64,000 nt of DNA, taken from HK1 sp965220535. Lineage in GTDB: Bacteria > Pseudomonadota > Gammaproteobacteria > HK1. Location: the NCBI GenBank assembly GCA_965220535.1, contig OZ244833.1, positions 2,170,001 to 2,234,000 of the forward strand, given 5' to 3'. Position 1 is the stretch's first letter. Every line of letters starts with the position of its first letter. A model generated the notes under the pieces. The model was given only the letters and a program-made list of their open reading frames with translations. It was not told the DNA's origin and made no database searches. Shown here one piece after another: positions 61,224-64,000 of the stretch. The position numbers and the translations under genes were made by a program.

Positions 61224-64000
61224 TTAGGGCTCGAATACGCCGCTCGCGCTGTTGTTGACCAAGGCCCCGCCGCCGCCGGTGCGGGTCAACACCTGCACCG
61301 TGAAGGGGTGATCCGAGCGTAGCTCGCAAGAAAGCCCCATCCCGCTCCATCGATGGTCGATCATCGAGGCCAGCTCGTCGTCCTGCAGATGGCGTACGGT
61401 CGAGCGAGGGATCGTGCCCGCATCGCCCTCGTATCGTTGCCCCCGATCATCGAAACAAGAGAATCGGGTCTGCGTGCAATGCTTCCCGGCGGGGGCGATA
61501 CATCGGATGCGCAAGTTCGATCGATCCTCCTCGTCGGGGGAAGGGATCGATTCGATATCCGCTCGGTACCTCCTTTGCTCGGGAACGCTGCGAATCGACG
61601 CACTGTTATTGACCAGCACCCCGTTCCCCGAGCGCGTCCAAACCTGAGAGGAGATCTGCTCCCGGCTCCGCAAGGCACAGCCCAAGCGCCCCCTTCCCGA
61701 CCACGAGCCCCCGACCGCGCGTTCGATGCCCGCCGCATCGAGCGCACGGGTTCCCCAAGCGGGGATCGAACCGGGCAATTGTCCTTGGAAGACCGAGCCG
61801 TCATTTTGCGCGCTGCAATCGAGAAGGACGGTGCAAGGAGTGTTTTGATTGCAACGCACGCGCAAGGTCGCATCGTCTTGCGTGCCGAGCGCGGGGAAAG
61901 CCAGAGCCCGGGATTTGATCGGATCCGGACCTTCCTCGTCGTCGTCGATAACCCGGACTTGCTTGATTCTCGACAAGGAAACGATCCCCCCGTGAGGGGT
62001 CAGGGTGATGGTATGGCTTTCGTTGCGGGCGTTGTCGTCCTGCAAGGCCTCGACTCCCACGATCTGGTTCCGGTTCCAGTTCGAGGAGGTGAAGACCAGC
62101 TCCTCCGAGCTGAGGCTGATCCCGACGGAGTTTTTCGAAAGCGATATATAGGCCCTCTCGTTGTCGTTCGGCTTCTCGCTGAGTCTGACGACGAAGGTTT
62201 CAAGACCGCCCTCGGCGATGACGATCTCGGAGTCGTCCATGATGATGGCGCCCGCGGGGATATCGTCGTCTTTGATCTCGACCAACAAGGTCCCGCGCCG
62301 GGCTTTGATGCCCCCGCTGGCGTTCAAGACGATGATATCGTGCTGGTTCGTGCTGTCGTCGTCATGCCGGGTCAAGACGGTGATGTTTTGCGGCGTGTCC
62401 CAGTCGGGGTCGGCGAAGGTCAGCTGTGTCGGGGAAATCGTGACCTCGTCGTTGATGACCGAAAGCGTCACGACGACCGCCACGTTCCGGTCTTCCCCCA
62501 CCCCGGGGGTATCGAGCGAGACGCTGAAGCTCCCCGCCTCGCCCTCGTCGATGGTGATATTCCTCGGCGGGAGCGTTCGAATCAACCCTCGGGGCACTTC
62601 GTCGATGACGATATCCACGGTCGCATTCGACGCGGAGATGGCGCCGGATGCGCTCAAGGTGATGGTGTCGGTGTCGACATCGTCGTCGTTGTCGACCGCG
62701 GTGCTGAGCAAAACGGTTCGGGGCACGTTCCAATTCGATTGGTTGAAGCTCAATCGGGTCGGGGAGAGCGTGAGGTCGTCGTTGGTGTTGGCAAGGGAGA
62801 GGGTCACTCCCGTGCTCGGGGGTCTTAGCAAGGAGTTCGTGGTCTTAAGCCGAAGCGAGACCCGTAGGGTGTCGAAAAGGCCTTCGTTGATGACGATGGC
62901 TCCGGCCGAGGGCGAGGGTTCTATGACGATCTCCCCCGCCGGCGGCTCCTTGACGGTGATGCGGACAGTCGCGTTCGTCGAGATGAGGTCGCCGGATTCG
63001 CTCAAGGTGATGGTGTCGTCGTCGTTATCGCTATCGTCGTCGGTCCTGGCGTAGACGATGACGCTTTGCGGCGCATCCCAATTCGTTCGGGTGAATTGCA
63101 GCGATGTCGATGAGAGCGTGATATCGTCGTTGGTCTTCGCAAGGCCGATGGTGACATTCTCGCTCGGTTCGGCGCTGAGACTGACGGAGAAACTCCCCTG
63201 GCCGCCTTCGTCGATGACGACGGCCCCCGCCAAAGCGTTCGAGTCGGTATCGAAGACGCGGATGGCAACGGCAGCGTCGTCGTCCATGATGCCGATCACC
63301 TTGACCACATCGTCGGCGTCGATGCCGCCCCCCGTTGCGCTCAAGGTGATCCTGTCGCTGCCGTCGTCGAGGTCGTCGTCGTGGGCCGCGCTGACGGTGA
63401 TGTTTTTGGGCACGTTCCAGTTCGAGGAGTCGAAGGTCAGCGATGTCGGGGAGAGGGTGATATCGTCGTTGGTCTTCGCAAGGCCGATGGTGACCATCTT
63501 GCCGGCGCTCGGTTGGACGCTGATTCTGACGGTGAAAATCGCCGAGCCGCCCTCGTTGACGGAAAGCGTTCGCTGCGGGCGATCCACGATGATGGACCCT
63601 TTGCGAGTATCGGCCACGGAGACGTGTAGTCTCACGCTCGAAGCCCGGTAAGCTCGAGTTTGGCTGGACACGTCCAAGGTGATGATGGCCGTCTCGTTCG
63701 CATCGTCGCCATCGCGCACCGGCGTGAGGGTCACCGTCTGCGGCGTCGAGTGGTTGTTCGATGTGAAGGTCAGCGTTGCCGGGCTGACCGTGACCGCACC
63801 GGGATCCGAGTTCGTTACCGTCAAAACGGTGTTCGCAAGCGGAGGAGCGCCGAGTTTGACGGTGAAGGTATCTGCCCTTCCGTTCTCGGTGAGGCTGATT
63901 CCCGCGGAGGGGGTGATATCGATGCTCCCGTCGTCATCGAGCACTCGGATCGCTCTCGCCACATTCGAAGCGCGATAAGCGCCGCCGTCGATGGAGGCGG
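61224..64000 (-). CDS. Giant secreted Calx-beta-like repeat protein with two four-Cys modules (partial)
   Basis: The frame is open from the right edge to 61224, so at least 924 residues are present and the N-terminus lies outside. Six repeats of about 100-125 residues are visible, each with an NEGG/DEGG-type start (SVNEGGSAIFTVRI, INEGLFDTLRVSL, IAEGGLETFVVRL), a LSPTSLTFDSSNW-like core, a DDD-rich loop and TITLSASGG. These are Calx-beta-like beta-sandwich repeats of surface or calcium-binding adhesins. Module A (TLRVRC, LLDCSA, GRLGCALRS, QVWTRSGNGVLVNN) and module B (NLRIRC, RFSCFDDRGQRYEG, VRHLQDDEL, IDHRWSGMGLSC, QVLTRTGGGG) close the protein, ending ASGVFEP. Adhesion or matrix function is inferred. 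Confidence 0.88.
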   Translation of the reverse strand, partial: ASIDGGAYRASNVARAIRVLDDDGSIDITPSAGISLTENGRADTFTVKLGAPPLANTVLTVTNSDPGAVTVSPATLTFTSNNHSTPQTVTLTPVRDGDDANETAIITLDVSSQTRAYRASSVRLHVSVADTRKGSIIVDRPQRTLSVNEGGSAIFTVRISVQPSAGKMVTIGLAKTNDDITLSPTSLTFDSSNWNVPKNITVSAAHDDDLDDGSDRITLSATGGGIDADDVVKVIGIMDDDAAVAIRVFDTDSNALAGAVVIDEGGQGSFSVSLSAEPSENVTIGLAKTNDDITLSSTSLQFTRTNWDAPQSVIVYARTDDDSDNDDDTITLSESGDLISTNATVRITVKEPPAGEIVIEPSPSAGAIVINEGLFDTLRVSLRLKTTNSLLRPPSTGVTLSLANTNDDLTLSPTRLSFNQSNWNVPRTVLLSTAVDNDDDVDTDTITLSASGAISASNATVDIVIDEVPRGLIRTLPPRNITIDEGEAGSFSVSLDTPGVGEDRNVAVVVTLSVINDEVTISPTQLTFADPDWDTPQNITVLTRHDDDSTNQHDIIVLNASGGIKARRGTLLVEIKDDDIPAGAIIMDDSEIVIAEGGLETFVVRLSEKPNDNERAYISLSKNSVGISLSSEELVFTSSNWNRNQIVGVEALQDDNARNESHTITLTPHGGIVSLSRIKQVRVIDDDEEGPDPIKSRALAFPALGTQDDATLRVRCNQNTPCTVLLDCSAQNDGSVFQGQLPGSIPAWGTRALDAAGIERAVGGSWSGRGRLGCALRSREQISSQVWTRSGNGVLVNNSASIRSVPEQRRYRADIESIPSPDEEDRSNLRIRCIAPAGKHCTQTRFSCFDDRGQRYEGDAGTIPRSTVRHLQDDELASMIDHRWSGMGLSCELRSDHPFTVQVLTRTGGGGALVNNSASGVFEP

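Overview
The window is about 64 kb of a G+C-rich bacterial chromosome. The gene set points to a free-living or host-associated Pseudomonadota, most likely an alphaproteobacterium (inference): leucine breakdown, sulfoacetaldehyde acetyltransferase, a carnitine-dehydrogenase-like enzyme next to an FMN demethylase-like oxidoreductase, two-component and HtrA genes, and polar amino acid permeases. No rRNA, tRNA or CRISPR array was seen. Genes are well spaced, many start codons have a clear AGGAG-type ribosome binding site, and long non-coding stretches of 300-1000 bases are common.

The most important observation is that two minus-strand genes are interrupted by a single in-frame TGA exactly where the family has its catalytic cysteine: an ArsC-like redox protein (3012-3356, UxxC motif) and a BCP/PrxQ-type peroxiredoxin (25918-26373, TPGU motif). 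In both, a stem-loop starts its apical loop 22 nt after the TGA, with a G among the first two loop bases, as expected of a bacterial SECIS. The organism therefore very probably inserts selenocysteine, and ordinary gene calling would truncate both genes.

The second theme is a secreted-protein family built on a duplicated four-cysteine module (motifs LRIRC, LDCT, GRLAC, QVWTRSG.LINN; then SNIRIRC, HLQ, DHRW, LSC, QVLTRTGG.LVNN). It is joined to a TSP3/EF-hand-like tail (21805-23016), an alpha/beta hydrolase (23034-25181), a matrixin-type metalloprotease (30210-31625) and a giant Calx-beta-like repeat protein that runs off the right edge (61224-64000). Decayed copies lie at 5458-6633, 42841-42989 and 54470-54533; the last abuts an IS3-family element with a 3-bp target duplication.

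Layout: 1-2866, a membrane-type SbcC/SbcD-like pair; 3012-5132, ArsC-like selenoprotein and TPP enzyme; 5458-7157, decayed secreted genes; 7777-20996, mixed metabolism (M19 dipeptidase, EamA transporter, acetoacetyl-CoA synthetase, Nudix, two M16 proteins, PdxJ, PhyH, a zinc-less Fpg, Mrr nuclease); 21805-31625, module proteins, selenoperoxiredoxin, Xsc, MFS exporter; 32438-34812, two ABC permeases and PyrE; 35940-40886, aminotransferase, hydratase, SDR, GMC oxidoreductase; 41007-42989, DUF3800, a folded non-coding element, a coiled-coil membrane protein; 43734-50073, a leucine catabolic cluster (ivd, mccB, mccA) split by a phosphorothioate-type HNH endonuclease; 50241-53956, two-component system facing htrA; 54470-55963, IS3; 56303-60631, carnitine dehydrogenase-like, FMN/FAD oxidoreductase, tandem GFA protein; 61224-64000, giant repeat protein.
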